Shown: positions 47,641-61,309, numbered from the stretch's first letter. The stretch is DNA of 64,000 bases from Blastomussa wellsi (GCA_947652115.1 OX393569.1:8996139-9060138), one strand, 5' to 3'. Numbers and translations are program-made. Notes: generated from the letters alone by a model not told the origin.

Positions 47641-50600
47641 TGACACATGTTTGAATGTGTCCCGCCTTCCCTATTGTCCTGCACCAAGCCTGTCGAGTTC
47701 ATCCCTTTCATTGGATCTAAGTAACGAGACCCTTGAGAAACTGCCAATCAACTTGACAGCTGATTCGCATCGAAAGACGAATAAATTATGTCAGTAGACT
47801 AAGAATTTCGTTCTTTATCTTGCAAATTTTTAAATTAGTTGGTCGCTGGAAGCACAATTGAGTCTGGATTAATTCGAACAACCAACTTCATTTGCAATCA
47901 ACAGCACATAACGTGATCGTAACCAAGCACCGATTGCCAAAGCTTGACATCTGACTGACCTAAAATGACAATAGCGTTTTGCAGGAATCTCCTGGTTAAA
48001 ATTTTCACGAGGAGTAGAATAAGCAATTTTATTTACAATGTATATGTAAACACAGTAACACAAAGAAATCCCTCGGTGAAAGTCTAAAATTTTGCTCTCA
48101 GGGGAGTTTGACACGAAGCATTGACTTAATACTAAAACAGGTAACATGGGGTCAGCTTATTGCTGCTTACTGCTGCCCGAAGTAGTTTCTTTTATCCACT
48201 GTTCGTGGGAAATCAGTGTACAGAAAAAAGTGAGAAAATACGTTGTCAATGGCTTTGCGGGACAAAACATACAACGTCAACATAAAAACACTCAAAACTA
48301 CAGCGCGTAATTATTCTCTTGTGACAAGGGCCTTATTGTCACACAACCCAATAACAACATTATCTATTCACATAACGTGGTTTACTGAGTTAAATGAAGC
48401 CACCATAAATGGTGGAAGAACAGTCCATGAGATTGTTGTACGTTTGTAAACTTAGAATTGTAAATCTCAATCACTGCTTTGGTGCACCCGACACCTCCAT
48501 GATCCAAACCTCTTATCTCATTCACGCCCACTTCCTGTGTGTAATTTCTCTCGTGCGTGCTCCACAATTAAAACTCTTATGTAACTTCTTCATAACCTTT
48601 GCGCAGAGTGTATTTCCCTGAGATCGTCGAAAACGATTAGAGAAAGAATGAGTTTTTTTAATGAACCAGTTAAAGGCGTCTAAACAATGATTAGATTCAC
48701 TTCTTATAGTTTCACACCTTGCCAAAAAGCATAAATTGTCGTTCAATTACAATAGCAAGCACCCTTCCAAGACAAGAAACTCAACAACCATTGCCGTCTT
48801 TTAACGAAATACAAGGGATCTTCATTGCACCTTTCCACACAATATAGTTGCTCTTCAAAAACGACGGGGCGGGAACGTATTAATTTGAGCATATGAACCA
48901 CAAAGCAAACTCGCGACTGGTAAAGCTAAAAGGTTGAATCTCCTAACCCACAAGTACGGATTTTATTTCTATAAGAGCGCCAACAGATTCCAAGATAAAG
49001 CTGATGGTGGCGTTAACTTGAGTAGGAAGAAAATCTTCTTTGTTTTATATTGTCATCACCGGTGAACGGCAAGCTGAGAAACGATTCGAGTAACTGTGCT
49101 TCTAACTTAGTCAGTCGAAAATTATCGCGGGTCAAATTACATTTTTATCCGAGACTTTATTATGCTCCGAAGATGAAAAAGTATAAATTCTATGCAATCA
49201 ACTTTTTTTATTTAAGCTTTCGAGCAATGTTTTTTATTAACAGTGGCTTTATTTTTCAAAACGGACAATACACACGAAGCTAATTGCAGGGTAAATGCGA
49301 TGCCAGGAGCCCGGCGATGCTCCGTGGCTCGCTGGCAAACACTTCCAGTCTATTTCCTGTGGTTTACTGCTTTAAAGTTCCTAATTTTCCTAAATTTAGA
49401 TAAACAGCTATCAATTAAAACTGCCACGAGGCCTTAAATTTCAAAATAGACAGTGGGAAAACCTTTAGTAGTAAATCATAGATTTATGTCTCAGTAAGAT
49501 GGCTGCCATTTCCTCCCCTGTTGCTGTATGCTACTTCCCCATAACAAATCCTATTCCAGTCGAGGCTTTTCAGTTCTTATAATATCAAACTTTCCTTTCT
49601 GGCATTCTAAACATGCGATATAGCTATTGTATACCATTTGAACTCATTTATTTTCCCACCATGATAGATGATTCCACATTACAGTATCGTCAATAAAATA
49701 GCAAAAAAATAACTGACATGGAGCCACACCCCTGAAGGTTTGAGTATAAAAAGATCAAAGGCTTGCTTTGATACATTCAGAAAGACACTCAATGACCGTG
49801 ACACCATGAAGTGCCTACGGTGTTTATTATTCATTTAACTGAAGCCAGGCGATTCAGTCTTTGGTGCCAGAGGAAACACTGTTCTTGCTAGCTACTACGT
49901 CCGTCTTTTTAAACATTGATTCCAAACTGAGATAGCTAACCTCTTCTTTATGTCACTGGGCAAAGCAAATGGTACTTCGAGTGGTCTGTGTGAAGGGCAA
50001 AACTTCTCTTGATAGTTTTGTCCGATACAGAGCTAAAGCGGGTGGAAAGGATCATAACCGGCCCCAAAAGCTACCGGATCCCAGTCATCAAAGCAAGTTC
50101 AACCGCGCCACGCGTGTTCTACCATTACAATTTAATGCATTTGTTTACTGAAGTCTTAGACGGTCGTCTCGTTGGGACAAAGCAGTGTAGTCCATTGAAA
50201 CGTTCACAAGGCGCCTTTGTTTAAGGGCACACAGCCCGGCGTCATGTGATGATTTGAGTGGGGACACGGGTTTGGTTTGTGATCGTGGTGATTAATGTAG
50301 CCCATAGTTTGCCGCTGGACCAAGATCTTGTCTTCCTGTACATGCAGTTTTTCGCGGAATCTCATTGAATCTGGTATGTTTGCAGTTACCCTTGAAGTGA
50401 GAGCGCTGAATGTTTGTTGAATATTGGAAAATGAATAGTAGATTTTTTGTGAGCTAGATGAGCAAAATATTATTACATTCGAGTGCTCTAACTGTTGGTT
50501 TCAGTCAGTTTAACAAAGTTGTGCGTACCAACTAACAACAACAGAATATAATAGTGTTACCATTTACAGACATTTATACTCGTCAAAGGACGATGTTTAT

Positions 50601-51624
50601 GTTGTGGGACGATATACTGCCATTGTTTGTTAAGCCGGCTACGGGGATAATTGAGGTCACGATTTGTTCTTCACCGAGTCACAGACACCGATGTAAGCTC
50701 GGGGTTTGGATAAAAGAGCAAAGCTATGTACCAACTATCGGCTTCCTTATGGCTTCTCTCGACAGGAATAACTAAAGAGAAGCCGTGAAAATACTTGGTT
50801 GACATTGTCAGGGCTGGAAAGCTTTTGCAATGCGTACCGCTTGGTACAAGTACTGAGCCGAGCTTCCAATTAATCTGTAGTGTACTGCGTTAAAACAACT
50901 CCTGGAATGAGTACAGCCTGTACAAAGTTATATTTCCACTACCAGCTGACGCTGCCGGAAATAATATCAAACTTTTCCGTAGTGGACATGTTATCACCGA
51001 CCGACCGTTACATAGTTAACTACACACGGTTCTCTGCGGAAGACTTTAGTGTTGGAAATGAGATCTCTATTGTCATGTTTGGACAAACAGAAGTGCTATC
51101 TTATTCCTAGAAGCCAGCAGTGAGCCATGAAGGTGACAAACGGTATTTCTAATTATTCTGTACGTGCAAGGATGCTACAGGAAGGTAACGAAAGGGTTAC
51201 AGAACCACAACAGGGAATAGAGTAATCGAGATGATCCACTGTGCTGCAAAAATACTGTTACAGAAAACGATCTGATTCAGTTTTTCTTTCAACTTTTCAC
51301 TGGCGTTGAAGATAACTGAGGTTAGTTTAATGACTTACCCGCGCCTAATTACCGAACCTTCCACAAACGCAGGCTGAGGCAAAGTGCACTGGCTTTGTGC
51401 GAAAAAGAACGACCTTTAATTTCAAATATAGCCACTCAGTAGAACAACTGAAGAGTTTGCGATTTCGCCATCACTAAGAACCACATGTGAGTGCGGTGAA
51501 ATACAAGTGTGAATGGTTGATGGAATGTCCCTAAAGTCCCCTATCATTAACGAAGGGATGGGTAGTTTTTTTTCTCGTTTATATTTTAATAAGCTGGAAA
51601 AAAGCATGTGAATTCCAACTTGTT

Positions 51625-51656
51625 TTTTGTATGTGTGTTCCGATACACATACAAAA
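51625..51656. repeat. Perfect 12 bp hairpin
   Basis: TTTTGTATGTGT, an 8-base loop, then ACACATACAAAA. No larger element is visible around it. Confidence 0.8.
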
Positions 51657-52455
51657 CATTACACCTGAAGATAAAGCAAATCCGTTTCACTTTATGACCA
51701 GATGAAGCTTTTTGGATTAGTAATTAAAACATACGAATTATAATTCATGTTAAGGTGGTATAAAACAACTAGAGAAGAATGGTTTTTAAAGTAATTTTAA
51801 TAAAGCCCAAATAAATTCCCACTTCAACTAAAAAGCCTTGGCAGCAAATAGTGAAAAACAGCCTAATGAGAAAGAACAATTTGGACACCTTCTGTAAACA
51901 ACAGTTAACCTGCCAGAAGTCTACTTTGGAAATAATTGGCGAGCAATAGCCATTCTTTTGCCAAAAATCTCTTCTTGTTTCTTAACTTTCGCGGTGTCAC
52001 TTTTTGTGTTAATTTTGCTTGATAAGAGAAACACTTCTCGGCTCTTGCAAAGAACTGAATGTAAAAATTCTGACACCAAAACATAGTTAAAAATTCATAG
52101 GAGCTCCTGGTCCTGCTGTGAAAAGCGAATATTCCAAAAGAGACGAGCATTCATTTGTGACCCACCCCCAAATCTAACAGCTGTACAGAAAACACCACTG
52201 AATAGTTAGTATTTAGCCTCTTGCAAGCTGATACGAAGAAGGAGTATCGAAGCGTAATAAAATCCCAGACAAATGTCTCTATGGTAGCCTGGAGAGCTGC
52301 TGGTGCTGCAAGGCTCTTTGATGTCTGCTCGCCACGTGGTAATTAGGAGGCACTACTGGTACTCCTCAAAGCTGTAGATCGTCAAGCAATTATAACGCCT
52401 CAATTATAAACAACCAAGAGCTGACGATTTGTCTCAGCTGTTTTGTTAAAGTTGT

Positions 52456-52535
52456 TACGAGTAGAACTACTCCTAGTCGCTTTAAGGAAACAGGGGTAAG
52501 CTCCGGCCTGATGGGCCACTAGGCTCGTCTCAGCT
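52456..52535 (+). mobile_element. tRNA-Arg SINE tail fragment
   Basis: Only the 3' tail remains: ctactcctagtcgcttt, gaaacaggggtaagctccgg, cctgatgggcc. There is no tRNA head. Confidence 0.6.
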
Positions 52536-54019
52536 GTTTAGCTGAACTTGTTACGAGTTGAGTACTTGCTTATTTTTTTATTTAGGGTTCATTCAATTTA
52601 TATCGTGTTCATTAACTTCATTCCATAACACTTTTTACCGCAAGTGTTTGTTCCATCAGTAAAACAGCATTTATTTCAAGTATGTGTTTGGAAATAATGT
52701 TACAGTCATCACATCAACAAAATTGCCCTTTGACGCAATTCTTTGCTACAACTGTCGATAAGCTGAAGGATTTCTCTCTAATTTGTACAGGGATAGGCCG
52801 GTTTCGGTGTGTTTTGAGTAGGAAGTATTGTGGAAAATTTATACATTCATCACTGAACAGCCGAGTCATGTCCGAGCTTGGCAAACAAACCTGTGCTATT
52901 GTTTTGCAAAGACGAGAGGGGCGATTAAATTTCTGTGCTTGATCTGTTCGATAGCAATTTATGCAGAGTAGATAGGAGGTTTCCCGTGCTGTTTCTAGCC
53001 ATTTTGCGCTCTCGTTTGTTTCCAGGAGCTTTATGTATTGCGAGGGCAGTCTCAGCTCATGTGAAGTGTCCGTGTCAGTTTTGCAGTTAAAGTATTAAAA
53101 ATACATACTCCTTTAATATACAGTACGTAATAGCCAGAATTGAAAGCCAAACACTTCCGTTTTTGAACAAAGATGTTGAAAATTTAATATTACTGGCTTA
53201 GTACTAGAAGTCAACTGTCACCGGCTCTCTTGAATGGAGTGCACCTTAGTGAAATGAAAGGTAAGTCGACACTGGAAACAACTACAGATGATTGGGTTGC
53301 TTGAGCGCATCAATATTCCTCAGATTGTGTTCATCTCTGTGTTACTGAAACTACTGCAGTTGAGGGCCAGGGTTTTCAAAGAGTGCACGAAGTGCTAGAT
53401 AGTGATTTATCCGGTGGATTTGAGAAATCGTGACCAGTTGTGCTGTTTTCAGCTTTTTCTAGCTTTCTATCCGTTCTCGCTCCTTTTGGATGTTCATCCT
53501 TTATAAACGTGTATAGCTATTTACATTACCATTCATGAAAATTGAGGGGAGGATTTATGCTTGTTGAGGAGGGAGCAGTTTCATGAATCGTTTTACCGAA
53601 TTGTTCGTTATGGGACACAGTTGGCTCATGGGCGTCAAGAATTTCTTCAAAAAAAAGTTCTAATTTATGTTTGTTACGCAACAAGAGGGTTTTCATTGTG
53701 TGATGTTACTCAGATCGGACACCAGCCTGCTATTAAACCGGCTGCATTGTTGACAGGAGAATTCCATCCAGCTGATAGACTCCTACTGTTAACACAAACA
53801 CTAGGAATAAAGAAAGCATGGGTACCAAAACAGTCTCCGAATGCAGCTGACATTTGAAAAACCTGTCACTTTGTGACAATTGTGCCCACAGAAGTAACAA
53901 AACTTACAGTAGAAGTTAAATGCATGTTATCGTGTCCAAATGACTTCCACGAGGCTACTGCTATTAGCCCGCGTGTAGCCGTCACTTTTCCGCTTTACGA
54001 AATAGTAGACGGCGTGTAT

Positions 54020-54169
54020 TAAAACCAGGATCACCGGAACAACCCCGAACACCAGAAATACCGTCAAATGCCAATAAATTTCTAAAAATATATATATAAA
54101 AATAAAATTCTAGTGTTCCGGTGTTCCGTGTTTGGGGGTGTTCCGGTGTTCATGTGTTCCCAGTTTTAG
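54020..54169. repeat. Foldback rich in GTGTTCCGG motifs
   Basis: taaaaccaggatcaccggaa at the left and, in reverse, ctaaaactgggaacacatga at the right. The right half holds several tandem gtgttccg units, and the middle has (ta)n. Confidence 0.65.
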
Positions 54170-56366
54170 TACATGCCATAGTAGGCTGCACACAATGTAC
54201 GAGGATAGGCAAGTGTTGAAATAAAACAACATTTATTTGGTCACATACACTGCACTTCTTGTAATTAGAATTATAGGTTGAAAAGAGTCAGCGAGGGTGC
54301 GATCAAGGGACACTTACATTATGTGGACAATAGTGGCTAGAGTTCTTTCCTTTTAATGTGGACCGAGCTAAGACGATCCATTATTCCTTTTGTTGGCAGG
54401 AATATTGACGTGTTAAACGCATTCGTTGGGCTTCAAAGTTGTCCTATTTTTGATGCGACAATGAGAATAGACTCGAACAAAATCTTGTCAAAACTGCCTG
54501 CATTTGAATTCCTGACCAATCAGTTGAAGCTCATTTTATTAAGAAAAATCGTGACTATTTATGCAATTACAGAATTTACAGGTTTAACATTGAATTTTCT
54601 TGAGTTAAATTCTTCAAGCTTTAATCTCACAGATGAACTTTGAACGTTTTCGTTACCAAAAAGACTCATGACAAGTACAAAGCATGTGAAGTGGGGCGAG
54701 CTAAAAGCTGTTTCGCATTTCCATTGAATGTAAGACTGTTCGGCAATAGTCTTTGTTAATAAATCGTGTTTACGAAATGTGCTCGGAGACAGACACGAGG
54801 GCTAGACAACAACCCGATGTTTTCTGCGTGAGCAAAGAAAAGCTTTTTTGAGATCGTTTGTTCTTTTCTCTGTTCAAGAATAGTATGGGTGGAGTCGTTA
54901 CTGTTGGACAAAATGAAAAATATGAAAACTTCTTTGTAAACGTGCTTTTCATAGATGGATTCAATGACTGCGTACGCCAGCAAATGCTCCGAATAGCTTA
55001 ACATCACGGTCGCACTGCCTAGTGATGTCTCCAGAAGTAAATGGGAATTTTTTTTATCCAGTGTTAGTGTTTGGGAAAAATTCTGAATTAAACAACGATA
55101 TCAACAATGAATGCACTAGCGAGGGTGAAGATGAAAGGAACATTTTTGAGACGAGAAAGTGTAATCAATAACCACTCATTTGTTACCCAATTATCGATTG
55201 GTACCGCAACGATTATCGCTGTGTTCCTAACTATATTACAGAGAAACACAATATGAAGACACAAAGCGAGAAAAATGCGAATGCATCCACAAGATTTTGC
55301 CCTCACTGTTTTTGAGGAGACAAAAAAGTACAACCAGTAACCGTGATTAAACTTGTAATTAAACGTGTCTCGTGATGTTGCTGTGCACTGCAAACAAAAC
55401 AAATACTCTCCTTAACCTACTTTCGTTGTTTCCTTTGCTTTCATTCCAGATCACGTAGCATTTTACTTACGCAAGAACAGCGCGCGCGCGAGATTTTACT
55501 TTTTCTTCGACTTTTTAACGGAGTGAAAAACGTGGGCTTACGTTGACAGTCGTAAAAGATTCATTGAGTTTGTTTTCATAAATTTAACATTGAAACGATG
55601 ATTAAGCTGGAATGGACTCCTTACAGCGTACCAGATAGTTTGGAAAATGTACCAAACCATGTCAGTATATATTGGGCTATCAGTTAATTTCGAACGAAGC
55701 CGAGCCCCGAGCAACTGCGGAACATACGACAACTATTGCAAACACTGAATAACAGGTGTTGGAGAAAGCACGACATTAACAGATGTTCCATAGCCACTGT
55801 GCGGCATCTCACCCAAAACAATGATGGCACCAAGAGAATACCTGTTAGTATGTTGGCATTTCATGGCCTTCCAGCGTGCCTACACAGGAACGCTTCAGAA
55901 ATACACTAATCATTACAGCTGACAAAAAACAATGTTAAATAAAGGCGGTTTGTCTACTTCAGTTGCAAGCTTTTGTCTGGCTTCGTTCTCCAAAAGTTAA
56001 CGAAACTCTGGTACAATTAACTTTTGAACTATAGCACCTTGGTTTCTGTTAACTGGTATGAGCCACTATAGTTTTAACCCACGCCAATTGTGTTTTTATC
56101 ATTACAGATATCCCCGCTGGTTTTCAAACTTGGACCTCGGTTGTCAATTTTCTCAAAGACCACGTTGCCTAAAAAATATAAGAAAAAAAAAAAAAACAAT
56201 TAAGTTAAAGTCTTAGTGAGCACATCGATACCACGTGTGAAAACGAAGCAATTTTTGTAAGACGAAAATGGACCTTTTACCATAACAGCTTTTGAACAAT
56301 ACTTCGGTTCAGAAGACAACGCAAGTTACGTTGAAAGAGTTACGAACAAAACAACGACCGGAAAAG

Positions 56367-56490
56367 GACCTATACACGAAAGGGACTTTTTGTATTGGCG
56401 AACGGCCGAAAAACGACGTACATGAAAGCAGCTATTAATATTGGCGAACTGCCGCAAAACGACCTACATGGAAGCGACTTTTCGTATTGG
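56367..56490. repeat. 46-48 bp tandem repeat, three copies
   Basis: gacctatacacgaaaggg, gacgtacatgaaagc and gacctacatggaagc begin units that share tattggcga and gccgaaaaacgac phrases. Confidence 0.7.
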
Positions 56491-57284
56491 CGATCTCGTT
56501 GATGTGGGATTTAAAATACCCCGACCAATGTTTTTTGTTTCTGCTATTAATTGCAGTTAAATTTAAGTATTCACCGCTAGTTGTCACTGCTAAATGTGAT
56601 AAACGGACAATCAGGCCAGTGGATAAAAATAATTAATGAAGCAACTGTTTTAGTTTGAATGTTGGTAGGTTCTGTGATGCTGTTTCATTTCATTAGACAA
56701 CAGTAAATGTACAAAGTTTGGTTTTGCCACAGATAATCTGAAATGCACTGACCGATAGTTCGAAGAGCGGTTGCGCGCAGAAAAAAAAATAAATAAAAAC
56801 TGGGCGCACTACATTTTCCAACGCTTTGAACACGCTGGTCGCAGATGTTCTTGAAATTAATTTAAGAAAAACTGTACCTTGGGTAGGCGAAAACTAAGAG
56901 CTGTCACTTTCCTTCTCTGTCGTCTTTTGTCGTTGTTTCAGATAGTTGTCTTGGAATACAACTCACATTACCACGACTAACACGAATAAAATTGTTAGTG
57001 TTCAGTTCTGCACGAGGTGTACACATTTTTTTCCTTTTTTTTAATAGGTTTTGTAATGTCTGGTGTGTCATTTACATAAGAAAAAAGCCGTTTAGACTGG
57101 AAATAGCGTAGGGTCTAAATTTATGAAAATAAATTACGCTTCACCGTTGGGTTCCATAGCAAGAACAAGCCTTGTCCCGCGCCAAAAGAGCGCCTGCGCA
57201 GGCCGGTCGAGCAAGTCAGCTCCAATCCCTCTCCACCAAACAACATGCAGCAAATAGCATTGTTTGTAGACGGGAAGCCTTCCC

Positions 57285-58245
57285 GGTAACACGAAATGAG
57301 CTCGTGTAGAAAAGCTGCTAAAACAAGGCAAAAAGCGGTAAAGAACGACAAGAATTGCAATTCAGAAAATGTTGGTTGGCATACATTTGGGTCATGTCCT
57401 TCCTTGGCTAAACTTGTTCGTGAAAAACACTTCTCCCCTCTCAAAGAAAACCCAAAGCGATTCTGGTCATTTTATAAAGCTAAGGTCTCCACGTATCCCT
57501 TCGGCTGTCACTGTTGAGATAAAGCATGCTTCAACACCTGCAGTAAAAGCGAATATGTTTAGCTCCTCCTTCCAGTCTTCCTTCAAGGCATGTCCAGCGA
57601 TAATACAACTCTTCCTCCGTCTCTGACTACCAGTGATTTTTCGCGTGTTGGGGTCAAAATTTGGAATGGGATACCCGTAATTCTAAAAAACGTAATGAAA
57701 GTTAAAGGAAAGTTATTTGAAATACTTGACACATCAGACTCCTATATTGAAGTGGAAACGATAATTAACGAAATGAAAAACTGATCCTTTATGTCCTCCT
57801 CTTAGTATAGTCTGATTCTCCTTTTTCCTCTTCATCTCGATCTTTTCAATATTAATAATAATGAAAATAATGTGTAATTTACTTTAATTTTGTTGTATAG
57901 CTTAAATCTGCGTTAAGTTTTTCCGTTTTCTAGTATGTTTGTAATTTATTGTGATTTGCCTTTCCTATTATGTTTCTCGTGCACACCTTGTCCCTCCTCG
58001 ACCAGCTTTGCGGCTATTTGCGGGACAAGCCCATCTACCCTTCTTAAAAATTTGGAAATAAATAAATTGTTGTTGTTGTCTCTGGATCTGACTAAAGCTT
58101 CCGGCCCAGACGAAATTCCAGCCCGGATTCTGAGGGAGTGTGCGGAACAACTTGCTCTTTCACTTACTCTGCTTTTCACCAAATCTCTGCCCACCGGTAA
58201 AATCCCAAGTCAGTGGAAACAGGCTAATGTAAAGAACTATTAAAA
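57285..58245 (+). mobile_element. LINE fragment interrupted by a second LINE 3' end
   Basis: At 57410-57625 the frame-broken sequence resembles the endonuclease-RT linker of a LINE (REKHFSPLKENPKRFWSFYK). The RT start of what looks like the same element resumes at about 58078 (LDLTKASGPDEIPARIL, SQWKQANV) and breaks off at 58240. Between them, about 57640-58077, is the 3' end of a different LINE: a C-terminal frame with GVKIWNGIPVILKN ending in a stop at 57781, a UTR, and a (TTG)n tail at 58067-58078. The order implies that the second element jumped into the first. Confidence 0.75.
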
Positions 58246-58394
58246 GCTTGCCGAAGCAAATTTAATGCTTCGGGATCATTAAAAATCTGCTGAACGAGGG
58301 AGACAGGACCTACATTACCTTCCCCTTCCCTCGGCTCAGCTCTTTGAGGTGAGATGGCTGTATTATCCGAAGGGTTGTCATCACCACGCGAAGT

Positions 58395-58621
58395 AGCGTG
58401 AAACGACTAGGAGTATTTCTTCTTCCCCATGGATGGGACGCTGGTCAATCGCAGGGCTACCACCGGCATTATTTTGCCGGTGCCCATTTATACACCTGAG
58501 TGCACTGGAGAGAGGCACTGTGAGAAAAGTGTCTTGCTCAAGAACGCAACGTAGTGCCCCGGAGTGCCGAACCGTTCAATCCGGAGTCCAGCGCACTGAC
58601 CATTAGTCCACCGCGCCTCCC
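58395..58621 (-). mobile_element. tRNA-Arg-derived SINE
   Basis: This minus-strand copy has its head near 58620 (GGTGGACTAATGGTCAGTGC with anticodon region ACTCCGGATT) and its tail near 58400. It is moderately diverged from the 32378 copy. Confidence 0.75.
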
Positions 58622-58741
58622 ACATTCACGCTATAAAATTTTTAATCAATGTCTTATTGAAACAGATAATAAAGTGTTTACATAAATGATCGAATGCATT
58701 GTATTGTTTTGTCGAAACAATCTCGTCCGCATAGCCCACGA

Positions 58742-58870
58742 TCCTTCTGGTCTGCGGCAGGGATAGTGACCTCTGGCCGCATCCAACACCGGAAGTCCGC
58801 CTTAAAATTACCAAGCGAGCACTCTGCCCATGCTCAAATAGCGCAGACCAGAAGAAACGAGGGCTCTTGG
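58742..58870. repeat. Inverted-repeat element
   Basis: ttctggtctgcg at the left and cgcagaccagaag at the right bound a segment with gacctctggccgcatcca, similar to the cluster at 21190-21545. Confidence 0.55.
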
Positions 58871-59551
58871 GACGGGAATCAGCTTGACGCTAAGATCATA
58901 GTAATAACATAGTGTTTAGTCAGCTCCGTGGGTTGTTTGCTTCGTCAAAAAACTGAAGTATCGGTTTTATCCTTTCTTGTGAATTTCTTCACTCTGAAAG
59001 AAACATTAAAGATTTGATCAAATTAAACGCCCATTATGTTCAGGCATCAAGGATAAAGGAACGTTCTTATATATTACACGTTTAGCCTAACTTTGCCAAT
59101 TACAATTCTTCTCAATCCTCTTCATTCGAAGCCATCCATTGTTCTTTCTCAGTCTTTTGTTACCTCTTTAGTGTTTTTCTACCTTGGCGAACTATTATTT
59201 CAAGATTTTTTTTATTTAAAGGTACTTTGTGCTTCATATACATTATTGTGTTCATTGACAATTTCTGATTTACACTAAACTATCTTCATCCATATTGTTG
59301 AGTATCTCTGTCAGAATTTTAGACCGCTTTGTTTTGTAGTCGTGGGCCACATTGCCTTCGTACAAACGAAGCTCTCCTCGCGACCACTCTCGAAAGCGAC
59401 CAAGTTACGACCACCGCTGTGTAACCTAGTATGAAATGTCACTCAAAACACTTTTAAAACGGGCTTTGCCACCATGGATGAATTCAACTTGGGTAATGTA
59501 TAAAAATTGTTGCTACGGTAACGCCCTATTGTTGTGGAAACGTCTTTTGCG

Positions 59552-60951
59552 TGAGGTGGCTCATCTCAGTTTTTCAGAACCACACCAACCCAACTTTAAA
59601 AAGCTAATACTCCACTGTTTTTCGTTCGGTCGGGCAAGATTTTTGCCACATTTACATGAGATTGAATAATGTTTCCAAAAATGTAGATTTCATTGGCATC
59701 GGTGTTACCATAGCAACGAAACGATGACGTCATGGTTTCTGAAAATCGACATTTTTCTTGATATCGAGACCTAAACTTTTAAAACGAATCAACGTCCCTT
59801 GTAGTATACATGTAGGTCTTCAACACTGCAAAGTTTGAAAAAATTCTATGAGAGCGTTTTTGAAAAAAAGCGAGTTGAATATTTTGCAGTCAAAATTTAA
59901 AAGTTCGAATCAGTACCTATCTATTAGTTCGTTGATTCCAGCGATTTCCTGCTGATTGAAGCAATGTACTTTCCATGCTTTATACCTTTGGCGTAGAACA
60001 ATTATCAATAACATTCCTGAAAGGTTTCGTCTAGTCTGCTTCACTAGATCTCTCTCTATGAACTCAAAAGTAATGTCTTTAATATTCACATTTTTCTCAT
60101 AGAAGGAACGTCTTTGATATGGGAGCCTCTATGTAAAAACTAGTCGAAAGTATAACATGTTATGTGCTTTCTCTGAAAATTTCAAAGCCATTGAACTATT
60201 TTAAGAGTGCGAAATAATTATAAAAATATAGGGTAACTTTGCATTTGTTACGGAAAGTTTCGTTATCAGATTTTTTGTTGACAGCTGGTTTATTTCAGAA
60301 GTTTCCCTTTTGTCTATATTCTACATATTTGTGTAAAAAAGGTACCCTATATTTTTATAATTATTTCGCACTCTTAAAATAGTTCAATGCCTTTAAAATT
60401 TTCAGGGAAAGTACATAATATGTTATACTTTATGTTATACTTTCGATCTGGAGATTTAAAAAAAATTCTATCGACTTTCCTTCTATGAGAAAAATGTGAA
60501 TATTAAAAACATTACTTTTGAGTTCATAGAGAGAGATCTAGTGAAGCAAACTGGACGAAACCTTTCAGGAAAGTTGTTCTATGCTGGAATCAACGAACTA
60601 ACAGATACTGAGTCGAACTTTTAAATTTTGACTGCAAAATATTCAACTCGCTTTTAATCAAAAACGCTCTCATGGAATTTTTACAAACTTTGAAGTGTTG
60701 AACACCTACATGTATACTACAAGGGACGTTGAAGTCTCGATATCGAGAAAAATGTCGATTTTCAGTAACCATGACGTCATCGTTTCGTTGCTATGGTAAC
60801 ACCGATGCCAATGAAATCTACATATTTGGAAACATTATTCCATCTCTGGTAAATGTGCCAAAAATCCTGCCCGACCGACCCAAGACAGTGACGTATTAGC
60901 TTTTTAAAGTTGGGTTGGTGTGGTTCTCAAAAACTGAGATGAGCCACCTCA
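59552..60951. repeat. 1.4 kb hairpin: inverted repeat with 610-690 bp arms
   Basis: The left arm 59552-60238 and the right arm 60342-60951 are reverse complements with scattered mismatches and some length differences, around a loop of about 100 bases. Shared landmarks are tgaggtggctcatctcag, gttgctatggtaacaccg (reversed), tgacgtcat, and the innermost aaaaatatagggta. No open frame of note lies inside and no clear target duplication flanks it. Confidence 0.92.
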
Positions 60952-61192
60952 GGTAAACAAATGACAGCCTGTCATGTGTGTTATAACACTTTTTCCTTGA
61001 TTTCTGCCCTTAATTTTTCGGGACTCAGATTTCATTTTTAATCCTTTGTTTTACACAGTGGAATAATATAATTTACATAATAGAATTTAACGAATTCAGA
61101 AGTGAAAAGTGACTTTTAAAGGCAAACCAGGGCGTGAATAAAGCCACTTATTTTGATGTTCAAATTACGTCTTGGCACCGATAAACTCTTAC

Positions 61193-61309
61193 CCGCGGGT
61201 AGAACTTTGTTGATTATCCCGTGCCATTGTTTCTCGGTCCATTTGGCTGCTTCATCGCCCGCAATGAACACGTCATTTATGTAGAAAGTTGGCGTACTCA
61301 TCACCAGCT
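61193..61309 (-). CDS. Internal exon of a thioredoxin-fold (DsbA-like) protein
   Basis: A strong acceptor (poly-T then acag) opens at 61309 and a gtaaga donor closes at 61193. The reading frame between is LVMSTPTFYINDVFIAG and on through KWTEKQWHGIINKVLPAG. The TPTFYIN stretch is the cis-proline loop typical of the C-terminal half of DsbA-like and other thioredoxin-fold proteins, and W-T-x-x-Q-W is common in the helix that follows. The active-site CxxC would be in an upstream exon, which I cannot find before the window end. A read-through version would stop at 61116. It could also be an isolated pseudogene exon. Confidence 0.55.

Larger units (their letters stand above)
47725..57284. other. 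Long intergenic stretch with no recognised gene
   Basis: Open frames up to about 98 codons occur (for example 53561-53857 and 54356-54643), but none shows a family motif, splice partner or unusual length. Separate small features in it are listed on their own: a hairpin at 51625, a SINE tail at 52456, a foldback at 54020 and a tandem repeat at 56367. Confidence 0.5.

Noticed and set aside
53561..53857. 98-codon open frame as a small gene
   Set aside because: It begins with ATG and is somewhat long, but shows no motif, no promoter or splice context, and length is within chance for 10 kb of intergenic DNA.
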